Shown: positions 12,028 to 21,628, counted from the first letter of the stretch. The stretch is DNA of 64,000 nucleotides from Superficieibacter sp. 1612_C1 (GCF_015234305.1 NZ_JADGMI010000004.1:62001-126000); one strand, 5' to 3'. Made by a program: numbers and translations. The notes: a model not told the origin generated them from the letters alone.

Positions 12028-15000
12028 ATGCAAAGGAAAAAATTGCTGGCAATCGGTATAGCCATTGCGCTGCAAAGCTATTATTACCCGGCAATGGCCA
12101 CTGAAAATACCGATGAAAATAAAAAATGCCCTACCAACATCTCCTCTTTGTCACAAGCTGAGCGCGACAAACTCCCTAAAGAGTGCCTTGTGGGCGTTGT
12201 AGCCCAGGACGATCATAAATGGGCATGGGTCGCTGGCGGCATAGCGGCGCTGGCCACCGGTGCGGCAATAGGTATAAACGATCACGACGGCGGCTCGCAT
12301 CACAGCGACAATACGCCCCAGCCCACTCCCGATCCTGATCCGACGCCAGATCCGACCCCGGACCCAACGCCTGACCCAACGCCCGATCCCGACCCAACAC
12401 CCGATCCCGACCCAACGCCTGACCCGGACCCTACGCCTGACGACACCGTCATCCATTACAGTAACGGCGTCACGTTCAGTAAGGGTGAGACATCGCTGTC
12501 CTTCGACGACATTAAGCTGGATAACGGCGAGCATACCGGCGCAGCCACACTCAGCTATTCTGAGCAAAACGATCAATGGCAGCTCACCACTGAAGATGGC
12601 AAAACGCTGAACGTCTCCGGCTGGAACGTCACCGATGCTAACGCCGCCGTCATCGAAGGCACGCAGGGTAACAGCGGCCTGTACTGGAAATACGACAGCC
12701 GGGGTTATCTGATCCTGGCCGATGAGCAAACTCAGGTCATTACCGGAGACGGTGAAAAGCACCAGACCGACCGTGGAATAACCCTCAGCGGCAAAAACAA
12801 AACCGGGGTAATTATTTCCGGTGACCGAACAGAAAACACGCTGACGGGGGACTCTACCGTCACCGACGGCGCGGTAGGGCTGGTGATCTCCGGCGATGAC
12901 ACCATTAACGCTATTTCAGGCTCTACCACGGTGGATGGGGCTATCGGCGCGCTGATTTCCGGGGAAAACAGCACCAATACCTTTGCCGGTAATATCAATA
13001 TTACCGGCGGCGGCACCGGTATGATTATCGATGGCAACAGGGTGATTGTTGATAACACCGGTATTTCCACTATCAGCGGCGCAGACTCTATCGGCTCGGT
13101 CATTATCGGCAATAACGCGCAGCTCAAGAACCATGGCGAACTGAGCGTCCTCGACGGCGCAACCGGGGCGGAAATTTACGGCGATGATGCGCTGGTGCTT
13201 AATACCGGGCCGTCTACGGTCGATGGCGCAGCCTCCACGGGGCTGTATATTGAGGGTGACAATGCGCAGGTTATCAATGACGGTAACCAGACCATCTCCG
13301 GCGGCGGCACGGGCACCCACATCGTCGGCGACAACGCCAGCATATTTAATACGGGTGATATAACCATCGACGGCGCAGGCTCTACCGCCACCATTATTGA
13401 TGGCGATAATGCGGAGCTGGAACAGTACGGCGATCTGCTGGTCACTAACGGCGCGACGGGCCTCATCACCTCTGGGGCAAACGGTAAACTCACCAACGAA
13501 GGTGAGACGACTGTCCATGACGCAGGCTCCGTTGGCTTCGTCGTATCGGGTCAACAGAACACCTTCAGCAACAGGGGCGGCATCAACGTCAGCCTCAACG
13601 GTATCGGCACCCAGGTTAGCGGCTCGTCGTCGCTGGTCGATTTGACTGGCGATATTAACGTTAACGCAGCCAAAGACAACGACGGGGTTTTCCGTGGCGC
13701 AACTGGCGTTAATGTTTCCGGCGACGACAACACGACCACGATTACCGGTAGCGTCAATGTTAACGGCGACTATGCCAGTAACGACCATCTTCACTACGGC
13801 GATGTATTAACCGGCGTCGTTGTCAACGGCAAAAATAATACCGTTACGCTGGATGGTACCATGAACCTCCACGTTGACGATCGGTCAACCGTCAGCGACC
13901 AGGCTCTGCAAACTATCGGCCTCAATGTCGACGGCGATGGCAATACCGTGAACATTCTGGACGGTATCAATATTGATTATTCGCAGGTTGATGGTTCGCA
14001 TAACACCAACGCAACAGGGATATCTATCGACGGCCAAAGCACGGTAACGTTAAGCGGAAAATCCACGGTAGATATGACCAGTATTTCGGGCGGCGCGGCC
14101 ATTATGGCGAGGGTCAAAAACGGCGGTTCGTTGACGATTACCGACGACGCCATGATTGATATTAACGCCAACTATATAAACAGCATCTATTACACCTCTG
14201 ACAACGCCCTGCTGATAGCCGAGGGGCAAGGATCGTCCGTTGTGAATCAGGGCGATATTACCAGCCACGGCCCTGACAGCATTCTCCTCGCTAAAAACGG
14301 CGCGTCCATGGAAAACAGCGGCAATATCCTTATCTACGCTCCCCCCAGCGAAGGCCAGGATCGCGCCGTCATTGCCCGCGCCAGCCAAAAAGACTCCGTT
14401 ATTTATAACAAGCGCGGCGGCGATATCACTATCATCTCCAGTCAGAAACCCGTTAAGCACGGCGGCATCGACTTTTATCCGGCATATTGGTACACCCATA
14501 TTTTTTACGCCATGCTGTCAGATAACTACGGCAGCGTGGTAAATGAGAAAGGCGCTACTATCCATTTACAGGGTGCGGGGGTTTATGGCGTCAGCGCCAG
14601 TAAAGGGACGGCGCTGAACGAAGGCGATATCTATCTGGATGGTTTTGTTCCGACGCTGGATGACAAAGGGAATATCGTCAGCACCGCCTACTCGAAACCA
14701 GCCGAGCTCATGGTGACCAGTTCCGGGATGGTCGCCGGGTCGACCGAAAGTGGCCGCGGCAACGCGACCGTTACCAATACCGGAAACATTACGGTAAACA
14801 ATGCCGGGTTCGGCATGATGGCGCTTAACGGCGGCACCGCCATCAACCAGGGCACCATTACATTAACCGCCGATGAAGGCGTTACCGAAACCGATGCCAA
14901 CCAGCTGGTCGGCATGGCGGCATTCAACGGCGGTACGGTGGTTAACGACGTCAGCGGCACCATCAACATTGATGCGAGCTTCGCTAAGCCCTTCCTGGTC

Positions 15001-17592
15001 AGCGGCAGCGGCATCGTCGTTAACTACGGTAAGGTCTGCATACTGAATAACTGCCAGGAGAGTGACAAATACAACCCGACTGACGGCAACGTGTCATTGT
15101 CAATGAAAGAGGGCGACGTCATCACGGCGGCCGGGGAAACGCTCGCAGGTAAGGCTGTCATAACCGATCCGCTGGCGACGGATACGGTACACGTCACCAA
15201 TGCCGGTACGGTGAGCGGCGGCAAAGTCGTGGTTAAAAACCACGGCGATGTGACCAACGAATCCACCGGCAGTATCAGTACGGTGAGCATTGAGACCGGG
15301 GGGATTTATACCAACGACGGCACAACGGGCGCGGTCTCCGTGGACGGCGGCGTGTTTAACAATACCGGCACCGTGACCGGGAAAACCGGCACCACGATAG
15401 GCGGCTCCATCATCAACAACAGCGGTTCGATGGCGAGCGTTGAGCAGTGGGCCAGCACCATGAACAACGCCGGTCTGGTTAAGGACTGGAAAGGGGCATC
15501 CGCCAGCGCGGTGCTGAACAATAACGTTGGCGGCGAGGTGGATAAGCTGACCTTTACCGATGCCGCCACCGTCAATAACGCCGGAATCATTAAAAATGGT
15601 ACGGTGGATAAAAAAGGCACGCTCAATAACCTTGAAGGCGGCGTGATGACGCTGGCCAAAAACGCACTGTGGGCAGGAGAGTTCAACAACTGGGGAACGG
15701 TCAACAGCGACGCAGATATTGCCACGGGTGGTAACGGGCACACGTTGTACAACGGTACAACCGGCGTCATCAACGGCCAGATTACCACGGTGAAGAATAA
15801 CGGCGGCAGTAAGGCTATCAATGACGGCACCATCAACATCGATAAAAGCGGCAATGTGGCGATGTCGGCCCACGGCAGCGCGAAGATGGTCAACAACGGC
15901 ACCATCAACGTGGGTAGCGAAGGCACCACGCAGACCGATATGATCGGGATGCAGCTGGAGTCCGACGCCAAAGCTGACGCAGTCGTTGAAAACAACGGCG
16001 AGATTAATATTTATGCCAATAATTCCTACGCTTTCAGCCAGTTAGGCAGTAACGGCCATATCGTCAATAACGGCACCGTGGTTATTGCCGACGGCGTGAC
16101 TGGCTCCGGCCTCATTAAGCAGAGCGATAAAACCATCGAAGGCAGCGGCGAAGGCGGCGACGGCAACGACGTTCACTACGTTGACTTCACCGCACCGACG
16201 GAACCCACCATTGACCCGAACGCCACGATCGCAGAGACAAACGATACGGCAGACGGTGGCGCTTCCTCCGGCTCCTTTAATTTGTCTGGCTACGTAGTCG
16301 GTACCCGTGCCGACGGCAGCACCGGTAAACTGAAGGTGAACAACGCCAGCATGGATGGCGTCGGTATCAACACCGGCTTTACCGCCGGTACTGCCGATAC
16401 CACCGTTAACTTCGATAATGTCGTTGAGGGCAGCAACCTGTCCGACGCCGGGGCCATTCAGTCCACCTCTGTGGTATGGAACGCTCAGGGCAGCACCGAC
16501 AGCGAGGGCAATGTTGACGTCACCATGACCAAAAACGCCTATGTGGACGTGGCGACCGACGGCTCCGTTAACGATGTCGCTAAAGCGCTCGATGCGAGCT
16601 ATACCAACAATGAACTGTTCACCAGTCTCAACGTCGGTACTACCGCTGAACTGAATAGCGCCCTGAAGCAGGTCAGCGGCAGCCAGGCCACCACCGTGTT
16701 CCGTGAAGCCCGCGTATTAAGCAACCGCTTTAACATGCTGGCCGACGCCGCGCCGCAGATGAGCAATGGTCTCGCCTTCAACGTCGTGGCAAAAGGCGAT
16801 CCGCGCGCTGAACTGGGTAACGATACCCAGTACGACATGCTGGCGCTGCGCCAGAAGCTGGACTTAACCGCAAGCCAGGACCTGACGCTGGAGTACGGTA
16901 TCGCCCGTCTCGACGGCGACGGTTCGCAGAAAGCGGGCGACAACGGCGTTACAGGCGGTTACAGCCAGTTCTTCGGTCTGAAGCACAGCATGGCGTTCGA
17001 CAACGGCATGAGCTGGAATAATGCCCTGCGCTATGACGTTCACAACCTCGACAGCAGCCGCTCCGTCTCCTATGGCGACGTCAGCAAGGTGGCCGATTCC
17101 GACGCGCGTCAGCAGTATATGGAGTTCCGCAGCGAGGGGGCGAAGACCTTCACGCTGATGGACGACGCGCTGAAAGTGACGCCGTATGCGGGCGTTAAAC
17201 TGCGTCACACCATGGAGGACGGCTACAAAGAGCGCAGCGGCGGTGACTTCAACCTGTCGATGAACTCTGGCAACGAAACTGCCGTGGACTCCATCGTCGG
17301 CCTGAAACTGGACTACGCGGGCAAAGACGGCTGGAGCGCCAATATGACGCTGGAAGGCGGTCCGAACCTGAGCTACAGCAAGAGCCAGCGCACCGCTTCG
17401 CTACAGGGTGCGGCAGGCCAGTCGTTCAGCGTGGATGACGGCCAGAAAGGCGGCGGCGTGAACAGCCTGGCAACGGTTGGCGTGAAGTACGGTAGCAACG
17501 ACAGCGCGCTGCATCTGGATGCCTATCAGTGGAAAGAGGATGGCATCAGCGATAAAGGCTTTATGCTGAACTTTAAGAAAACATTCCGTTAA
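12028..17592 (+). CDS. bigA: BigA-like giant autotransporter (type Va secretion), 1,854 residues
   Basis: Predicted surface or secreted autotransporter. A signal peptide (residues 1-24, ending YYPAMA) is followed by a short region with Cys34 and Cys53, a hydrophobic segment (residues 65-83, WAWVAGGIAALATGAAIGI), a Pro-Asp linker (97-139) and a passenger of about 1,400 residues. The passenger is rich in Gly, Asn, Thr and Val with irregular NxGxIxIxG-type repeats, as in beta-helix adhesins. The last 280 or so residues form the beta-barrel translocator, ending FKKTFR. Salmonella carries BigA, a large surface protein with similar proline repeats, in the cysG-trpS interval; I base the name on position and architecture, so orthology is probable, not proven. 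The ligand is unknown. Codon use resembles the surrounding genes, but the flanks are AT-rich. Confidence 0.82.
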   Translation: MQRKKLLAIGIAIALQSYYYPAMATENTDENKKCPTNISSLSQAERDKLPKECLVGVVAQDDHKWAWVAGGIAALATGAAIGINDHDGGSHHSDNTPQPTPDPDPTPDPTPDPTPDPTPDPDPTPDPDPTPDPDPTPDDTVIHYSNGVTFSKGETSLSFDDIKLDNGEHTGAATLSYSEQNDQWQLTTEDGKTLNVSGWNVTDANAAVIEGTQGNSGLYWKYDSRGYLILADEQTQVITGDGEKHQTDRGITLSGKNKTGVIISGDRTENTLTGDSTVTDGAVGLVISGDDTINAISGSTTVDGAIGALISGENSTNTFAGNINITGGGTGMIIDGNRVIVDNTGISTISGADSIGSVIIGNNAQLKNHGELSVLDGATGAEIYGDDALVLNTGPSTVDGAASTGLYIEGDNAQVINDGNQTISGGGTGTHIVGDNASIFNTGDITIDGAGSTATIIDGDNAELEQYGDLLVTNGATGLITSGANGKLTNEGETTVHDAGSVGFVVSGQQNTFSNRGGINVSLNGIGTQVSGSSSLVDLTGDINVNAAKDNDGVFRGATGVNVSGDDNTTTITGSVNVNGDYASNDHLHYGDVLTGVVVNGKNNTVTLDGTMNLHVDDRSTVSDQALQTIGLNVDGDGNTVNILDGINIDYSQVDGSHNTNATGISIDGQSTVTLSGKSTVDMTSISGGAAIMARVKNGGSLTITDDAMIDINANYINSIYYTSDNALLIAEGQGSSVVNQGDITSHGPDSILLAKNGASMENSGNILIYAPPSEGQDRAVIARASQKDSVIYNKRGGDITIISSQKPVKHGGIDFYPAYWYTHIFYAMLSDNYGSVVNEKGATIHLQGAGVYGVSASKGTALNEGDIYLDGFVPTLDDKGNIVSTAYSKPAELMVTSSGMVAGSTESGRGNATVTNTGNITVNNAGFGMMALNGGTAINQGTITLTADEGVTETDANQLVGMAAFNGGTVVNDVSGTINIDASFAKPFLVSGSGIVVNYGKVCILNNCQESDKYNPTDGNVSLSMKEGDVITAAGETLAGKAVITDPLATDTVHVTNAGTVSGGKVVVKNHGDVTNESTGSISTVSIETGGIYTNDGTTGAVSVDGGVFNNTGTVTGKTGTTIGGSIINNSGSMASVEQWASTMNNAGLVKDWKGASASAVLNNNVGGEVDKLTFTDAATVNNAGIIKNGTVDKKGTLNNLEGGVMTLAKNALWAGEFNNWGTVNSDADIATGGNGHTLYNGTTGVINGQITTVKNNGGSKAINDGTINIDKSGNVAMSAHGSAKMVNNGTINVGSEGTTQTDMIGMQLESDAKADAVVENNGEINIYANNSYAFSQLGSNGHIVNNGTVVIADGVTGSGLIKQSDKTIEGSGEGGDGNDVHYVDFTAPTEPTIDPNATIAETNDTADGGASSGSFNLSGYVVGTRADGSTGKLKVNNASMDGVGINTGFTAGTADTTVNFDNVVEGSNLSDAGAIQSTSVVWNAQGSTDSEGNVDVTMTKNAYVDVATDGSVNDVAKALDASYTNNELFTSLNVGTTAELNSALKQVSGSQATTVFREARVLSNRFNMLADAAPQMSNGLAFNVVAKGDPRAELGNDTQYDMLALRQKLDLTASQDLTLEYGIARLDGDGSQKAGDNGVTGGYSQFFGLKHSMAFDNGMSWNNALRYDVHNLDSSRSVSYGDVSKVADSDARQQYMEFRSEGAKTFTLMDDALKVTPYAGVKLRHTMEDGYKERSGGDFNLSMNSGNETAVDSIVGLKLDYAGKDGWSANMTLEGGPNLSYSKSQRTASLQGAAGQSFSVDDGQKGGGVNSLATVGVKYGSNDSALHLDAYQWKEDGISDKGFMLNFKKTFR
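12316..12444 (+). repeat. Pro-Asp-Thr codon repeat in the autotransporter
   Basis: Residues 97-139 are built from units of PDPTPD/PTPDPDPTPDP, encoded by near-identical 12- and 18-base blocks (ccaacgcctgac and ccaacgcccgatcccgac types). It probably forms a rigid, negatively charged linker near the N terminus of the mature protein. Such repeats can change length by slippage, in multiples of 6 bases, without loss of frame. Confidence 0.85.
12820..13560 (+). repeat. Degenerate passenger repeats (about 20-25 residues) of the autotransporter
   Basis: The translation cycles through motifs such as GVIISGDRTENTLTGDSTV, GLVISGDDTINAISGSTTV, GALISGENSTNTFAGNINI, GTGMIIDGNRV and TGLYIEGDNAQVINDGNQTI. 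Each unit carries a G(x)xIxGD turn and an N-x-G-x-x-T-I/V strand, the pattern expected of parallel beta-helix rungs. At least eight consecutive units are recognisable before the pattern becomes looser. Confidence 0.75.
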
Positions 17593-17606
17593 TTAAATAA
17601 TCACCC

Positions 17607-17650
17607 TGGCCCGGAAGAGATGGTATTACTCTCCGGGCCATTTACTCGCT
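17607..17650 (+). terminator. Hairpin after the autotransporter gene
   Basis: TGGCCCGGaAGAG...CTCTCCGGGCCA forms a 12-bp stem with one bulged A and a 9-base loop, 14 bases after the stop codon. The tail (TTTACTCGCT) is only moderately T-rich. It is the only terminator candidate between this gene and yhfL. Confidence 0.65.
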
Positions 17651-17809
17651 CTTCACTAATATGTCACCGTTAACCATACTTTACTGGCAGTATAAAGTCC
17701 TGATCAGGACTATTTCTGATAAGTATTTATTGTTATGGTGTCAGCGAAAAATGGATTTTTTCCATTTATTCCCTCGTTATATGAATATTGTCCCAAGAAG
17801 GATTTTGAC

Positions 17810-17980
17810 ATGTTAAAAGTTGTAAAAATCGCTATGGTTGCTGGTGTTCTGGCAACCCTGACCGCATGTACTGGTCATATCGAAAACAAAAAGAACAACT
17901 GTAGCTATGATTATTTACTGCACCCGGCAATTTCTATTTCCAAAATTATCGGTGGTTGCGGTCCGGCTGCCGATCAGTAA
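17810..17980 (+). CDS. yhfL: YhfL, small outer-membrane-type lipoprotein
   Basis: A 56-residue lipoprotein. The signal peptide ends in the lipobox LTAC with the lipidated Cys at residue 20; the mature part (TGHIENKKNNCSYDYLLHP...SKIIGGCGP) keeps the two further Cys residues of E. coli YhfL. Function is unknown. The start at 17810 is preceded by AAGAAGGA; an upstream in-frame codon at 17735 would add 25 residues before the signal peptide and is rejected. In K-12 yhfL directly follows cysG; here the autotransporter lies between them. Confidence 0.92.
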   Translation: MLKVVKIAMVAGVLATLTACTGHIENKKNNCSYDYLLHPAISISKIIGGCGPAADQ

Positions 17981-18004
17981 TCGACAGTCTTATATTGCAT
18001 CGAT

Positions 18005-18032
18005 AAAAAACCGGGCATTCCCGGTTTTTTTA
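18005..18032. terminator. Bidirectional terminator between yhfL and the yhfS remnant
   Basis: AAAAAACCGGG-catt-CCCGGTTTTTTT is a compact stem with A-rich and T-rich flanks on either side, 24 bases after the yhfL stop. It can end transcription from yhfL and also from the minus-strand yhf remnants. Confidence 0.9.
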
Positions 18033-18389
18033 TTATAATGTCAGGCAACTCTCGCGTAAGATCCGCAATACGGTTTCTTCGCCATTTCGATTCGGATTAA
18101 TACGGTTCGTATCATGCTCAGCTCCCGGATCTGCTTCCCGAAACGTTCCAGAAAGCCGATAAAACAGCGGCGGGATCTCGTATTTAGATTCAGCGCCAAC
18201 CGGCCATGGTAGCGCACCAAAACGCGGAGCATTCTCCAGCACCTGGCTGGCAATAGGTTTCTGAAAAGTTACCAGCAACACTTTAGACTGCGCATTGGCG
18301 ATTATGGCGTGCTTCACCTGCGGTATGGCCCCCTGATTCAACATGAAGCACAGACGTTCGGTTACGCCAGCCTGCACTGCATGCATCAC
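18033..18389 (-). pseudogene. yhfS: yhfS 3' remnant (C-terminal third of a PLP-dependent enzyme)
   Basis: About 118 codons matching the C-terminal end of E. coli YhfS, a putative PLP-dependent aminotransferase-like protein: VMHAVQAGVTERL, AIIANAQSKVLLV, GALPWPVGAESKYEIPPLFYRLSGTFR and GEETVLRILRES are all recognisable. The N-terminal two thirds, including the PLP-binding lysine region, are gone. The fragment begins directly after a short piece of yhfY in another frame, so it cannot be a functional enzyme. The match is from memory of the K-12 sequence. Confidence 0.85.
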
Positions 18390-18444
18390 AAATATCCTTA
18401 TCAATAACGCCAGCCTCGCACAGCAGGTTTAACCGCTTTTCCAT
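18390..18444 (-). pseudogene. yhfY: yhfY 5' remnant (about 18 codons)
   Basis: An ATG at 18444, preceded by AGGAGAT, opens MEKRLNLLCEAGVIDKDIC, which looks like the start of YhfY, the PRD-domain protein encoded just after yhfZ in E. coli. The frame then runs into the yhfS remnant out of register. The position just after the yhfZ stop supports the identity; my memory of the YhfY sequence is weaker than for yhfZ and yhfS. Confidence 0.6.
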
Positions 18445-18452
18445 AGGATCTC

Positions 18453-19118
18453 CTAATAACTTGGCTCAGCCAGACCGTTAAGTACGCGCTGCTGATGGTC
18501 AAGAAGCGCATGTTTATCCACCATCGTGCGCAGCAGCTGCTGGATGGGTACGTCATCGCTACGGGTGAGAACCACCGCTTCCGATGCCTGTATAAAACGC
18601 AGATCGCCGGTAAGGGGTTTTGCCACCAGGCCATGAGATGCCAGATCCGCCGCATTGGCCACGTTCCAGATTGCAGCATCGATATCACCCCGCGCAATGT
18701 GGCTCAGACAGTCGTGATACGGCACATCGAGCCGTTCAACCTGCTGATGGCCAAAACAAATGTCAGTCATAATGCGCTGGTCGGCAGAACGAGGATCCAG
18801 TCCCACTCGCTGAATTTGCTGGCTATCAGCACGGCAAATCAGCGTGTGTTCTCCGACATAGGTATGCGCTCCCAGCTCCAGCGCCATACAGACGTCGCCG
18901 TTATCAAGGTAGCTTTGCGCCGCCAGCCGGGATACGACCGCCAGGTCATACACGCCGTTGAGCAGGCACTCCACGCGCACATCTGAACCGCGCATATGTG
19001 CGTAATAAAACGGAATGCCGTCAAACTGCGCCTTCAGGCCGCTCGCCAGCCCCTCATACAGCCGGGTGTACGGCAGGGGCATCGCACACACTACAGTACC
19101 GATATCTGCAAACGCCAA
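18453..19118 (-). pseudogene. yhfZ: yhfZ 3' remnant lacking its DNA-binding N terminus
   Basis: About 221 codons match the effector-binding part of E. coli YhfZ (VVCAMPLPYTRLYEGLASG, DGIPFYYAHMRGSDVRVEC, HTYVGEHTLICR, GLDPRSADQRIMTD, IWNVANAADLASHGL). The N-terminal region of about 80 residues with the winged-helix domain is missing. Homology fades at about 19118, and trpS ends at 19183, leaving no room for it. The rest is open, so the decay is by truncation rather than by stops. It could still give a short protein from an internal ATG, but it can no longer bind DNA like the full regulator. Confidence 0.85.
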
Positions 19119-19149
19119 AAGGAAATGATGCAAAAAGGAAGTTACTTTC

Positions 19150-19172
19150 GCCCTCTTCGTGAAGAAGAGGGC
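19150..19172 (-). terminator. Hairpin after trpS
   Basis: GCCCTCTTC-gtgaa-GAAGAGGGC is a perfect 9-bp stem 11 bases after the trpS stop on the minus strand. The tail is GAAAGTAACTTCCTTTTTG, with its T run 11 bases away, so termination strength is uncertain. It would end the dam superoperon transcript before the yhfZ remnant. Confidence 0.6.
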
Positions 19173-19182
19173 AGAGGTGATT

Positions 19183-20187
19183 TTAGGGCTTCGCCACAAA
19201 TCCAATCGCTTCGTAGACCTTTTTCAGCGTCTCAGACGCGCGCGCGCTGGCTTTTTCCGCACCCTCTTTCATGATCTTTTGCAGGAAAGCTTCGTCGTTG
19301 CGGAAGCGGTGATAACGCTCCTGCAACTCGGTCAGCATCCCTGATACGGCATCCGCAACTTCACCTTTCAGATGACCATACATCTTGCCTTCGAAATGCT
19401 GCTCCAGCTCAGCGATACTTTGACCGGTTACGCCGGAAAGAATATCCAGCAGGTTAGATACCCCCGCTTTATTCTGCACATCGTAACGAACCACCGGTGG
19501 CTCTTCGGAGTCGGTGACCGCGCGTTTGATCTTCTTCACCACTGATTTCGGATCTTCCAGCAGGCCGATCACGTTATTGCGGTTATCGTCCGACTTGGAC
19601 ATTTTTTTCGTCGGATCGAGCAGCGACATCACGCGCGCGCCAGATTTCGGAATAAACGGCTCAGGCACTTTAAACACCTCGCCGTACAGCGCATTAAAGC
19701 GAGAGGCGATATCGCGGCTCAGCTCCAGATGCTGTTTCTGGTCTTCGCCGACCGGTACCTGGTTGGTCTGGTACAGCAGAATGTCCGCCGCCATCAGCAC
19801 CGGATAATCAAACAGACCGGCATTGATGTTTTCGGCATAGCGCGCCGATTTATCTTTAAACTGCGTCATCCGGCTCAGTTCGCCGAAGTAGGTATAGCAG
19901 TTCAACGCCCAACCAAGCTGGGCGTGTTCAGTAACGTGAGACTGAACAAAAATAGTGCTTTTTTCCGGATCGATGCCGCAGGCCAGGTAAAGCGCCAGAG
20001 TATCCAGCGTGGCCTTACGCAGCTTTTCAGGATCCTGACGCGCGGTAATGGCATGAAGGTCAACGATGCAATAGATGCAGTGATAGTCATCCTGCATGTT
20101 TACCCACTGACGCAGCGCACCCATGTAATTACCAATGGTCAATTCACCTGAGGGCTGTGCGCCACTAAAGACGATGGGCTTAGTCAT
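19183..20187 (-). CDS. trpS: Tryptophanyl-tRNA synthetase
   Basis: A 334-residue class Ic synthetase that charges tRNA-Trp. The HIGH-like motif is [10 protein letters not shown] near residue 13, and the KMSKS loop is KKMSKSDDN near residue 195. The length equals the E. coli enzyme. It is the last gene of the aroK-aroB-damX-dam-rpe-gph-trpS run. Its ATG overlaps the end of gph by 8 bases, so translation is coupled. Confidence 0.98.
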   Translation of the reverse strand: MTKPIVFSGAQPSGELTIGNYMGALRQWVNMQDDYHCIYCIVDLHAITARQDPEKLRKATLDTLALYLACGIDPEKSTIFVQSHVTEHAQLGWALNCYTYFGELSRMTQFKDKSARYAENINAGLFDYPVLMAADILLYQTNQVPVGEDQKQHLELSRDIASRFNALYGEVFKVPEPFIPKSGARVMSLLDPTKKMSKSDDNRNNVIGLLEDPKSVVKKIKRAVTDSEEPPVVRYDVQNKAGVSNLLDILSGVTGQSIAELEQHFEGKMYGHLKGEVADAVSGMLTELQERYHRFRNDEAFLQKIMKEGAEKASARASETLKKVYEAIGFVAKP

Positions 20188-20941
20188 TTTTTAATTCCTG
20201 GTTTTCACTGTGCAAAAGCCCGAGTGCGGGCAGAAGTTCATTGAAGCGATCGAAAATGTAATCTGGATTGCTTAACGTAATCGCTTCGCCATAGTTATAG
20301 CCGTAGGTTAATCCTACGGAGCAGCAGCCCGCCGCAGCGGCGGCCTGAATATCATTGCGCGAATCGCCGACAAAAAGCAGCGCTTGCGGCGCGATACCGA
20401 GCCGACTGGCAACCAGCAGCAGCGGTTCCGGGTGCGGTTTTTTATTCTGTACGTCGTCACCACCAATCACCACGCTGAAATATTTGGCGATATCCAGCGC
20501 CTCCAGCAGCGGCGCGACAAACGGGGTCGGCTTATTGGTTACCAGCGCCAGCGGCAGCCCCTGCGCGTTCAGCGCGGCTAACGTGTCGGCAACATCAGGA
20601 AAGAGAAAGCTGCCCTCTTCGGCGAACTGCGCGTAATAGCGATCGAACAACTTGCGCAGAATACGCATCTGCTCTTCCTGCGGGATATCCCCCTCATCAA
20701 CGGAAGGTTTACCCGAGGCGGCACGCTGAGTGGCCCGCTCCTGACGCGCCCAGGTCAGCGCGCGCTCCATCAATACATCCGCGCCGTTGCCGATCCACGT
20801 GATCACCCGTGCTTCACCGGCCTGCGGCAGCTCCAGCGCATACAGCGCGCTGTCAACGGCGGATGTCAGACCCGGCGCGCTGTCGACCAGCGTACCGTCG
20901 AGATCGAAAGCGACGCCCTGAATGGTTTTTAGCTTATCCAT
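20180..20941 (-). CDS. gph: Phosphoglycolate phosphatase
   Basis: A 253-residue HAD hydrolase that removes 2-phosphoglycolate, which arises from DNA 3'-end repair. HAD motif I is DLDGTLVDS (residues 13-21), the motif II/III region is VTNKP...[11 protein letters not shown], and motif IV is FVGDSRND. It overlaps both neighbours (rpe and trpS) by 8 bases, which is typical of this tight operon. Confidence 0.97.
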   Translation of the reverse strand: MDKLKTIQGVAFDLDGTLVDSAPGLTSAVDSALYALELPQAGEARVITWIGNGADVLMERALTWARQERATQRAASGKPSVDEGDIPQEEQMRILRKLFDRYYAQFAEEGSFLFPDVADTLAALNAQGLPLALVTNKPTPFVAPLLEALDIAKYFSVVIGGDDVQNKKPHPEPLLLVASRLGIAPQALLFVGDSRNDIQAAAAAGCCSVGLTYGYNYGEAITLSNPDYIFDRFNELLPALGLLHSENQELKND

Positions 20942-21611
20942 GACTTACCTTCGCCAGTTCGCGGCGCATCTCATCGATAACCTGCTTGTAATCCGGTTTG
21001 TCAAAAATCGCCGAACCGGCGACGAACATATCCGCACCTGCGGCGGCAATCTCGGCGATGTTATTGACCTTCACGCCACCATCCACTTCAAGACGAATGT
21101 CGAAGCCGGAAGCATCGATGCGGCGGCGCACTTCACGCAGTTTATCCAGCGTGTGCGGAATGAACGATTGACCACCGAAGCCTGGATTAACCGACATCAG
21201 CAGGATCACATCCAGCTTATCCATGACGTAATCCAGATAGCTCAGCGAGGTCGCCGGGTTAAACACCAGACCAGCCTTACAACCGTGCTCTTTGATCAGC
21301 TGCAATGTGCGATCCACATGCTCAGACGCTTCGGGGTGGAAAGTAATAATGCTGGCACCAGCCGCGGCGAAGTCAGGAACCAGGCGATCGACCGGTTTGA
21401 CCATCAGATGAACGTCAATGGGTGCAGTAATACCGTAGTTGCGTAAGGATTTCAGTACCATCGGCCCGATAGTCAGGTTAGGTACATAATGGTTGTCCAT
21501 GACATCGAAATGAACAACGTCCGCACCTGCCGCCAGCGCTTTTTCGGTATCTTCACCCAGACGGGCAAAATCCGCTGACAAAATCGAAGGGGCAATTAAG
21601 TACTGGCTCAT
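20934..21611 (-). CDS. rpe: Ribulose-phosphate 3-epimerase
   Basis: A 225-residue TIM-barrel enzyme interconverting ribulose 5-phosphate and xylulose 5-phosphate in the pentose phosphate pathway. Metal and catalytic residues lie in [44 protein letters not shown] and LEVDGGV. I start at MSQYLIAPS (21611), which matches the family length; the ATG two codons earlier is an alternative. It lies 17 bases after dam. Confidence 0.97.
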   Translation of the reverse strand: MSQYLIAPSILSADFARLGEDTEKALAAGADVVHFDVMDNHYVPNLTIGPMVLKSLRNYGITAPIDVHLMVKPVDRLVPDFAAAGASIITFHPEASEHVDRTLQLIKEHGCKAGLVFNPATSLSYLDYVMDKLDVILLMSVNPGFGGQSFIPHTLDKLREVRRRIDASGFDIRLEVDGGVKVNNIAEIAAAGADMFVAGSAIFDKPDYKQVIDEMRRELAKVSHG

Positions 21612-21628
21612 CCGCATCTCCTTGAAAT

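Noticed and set aside
12316-12444. CRISPR-like array of short repeats
   Set aside because: The repeats are in-frame Pro-Asp-Thr codons of the autotransporter with no spacers.
18453-19205. yhfZ as an intact 250-residue gene starting at 19205
   Set aside because: The start would lie inside trpS, and the first 30 or so residues are the trpS end and its terminator, not YhfZ sequence.
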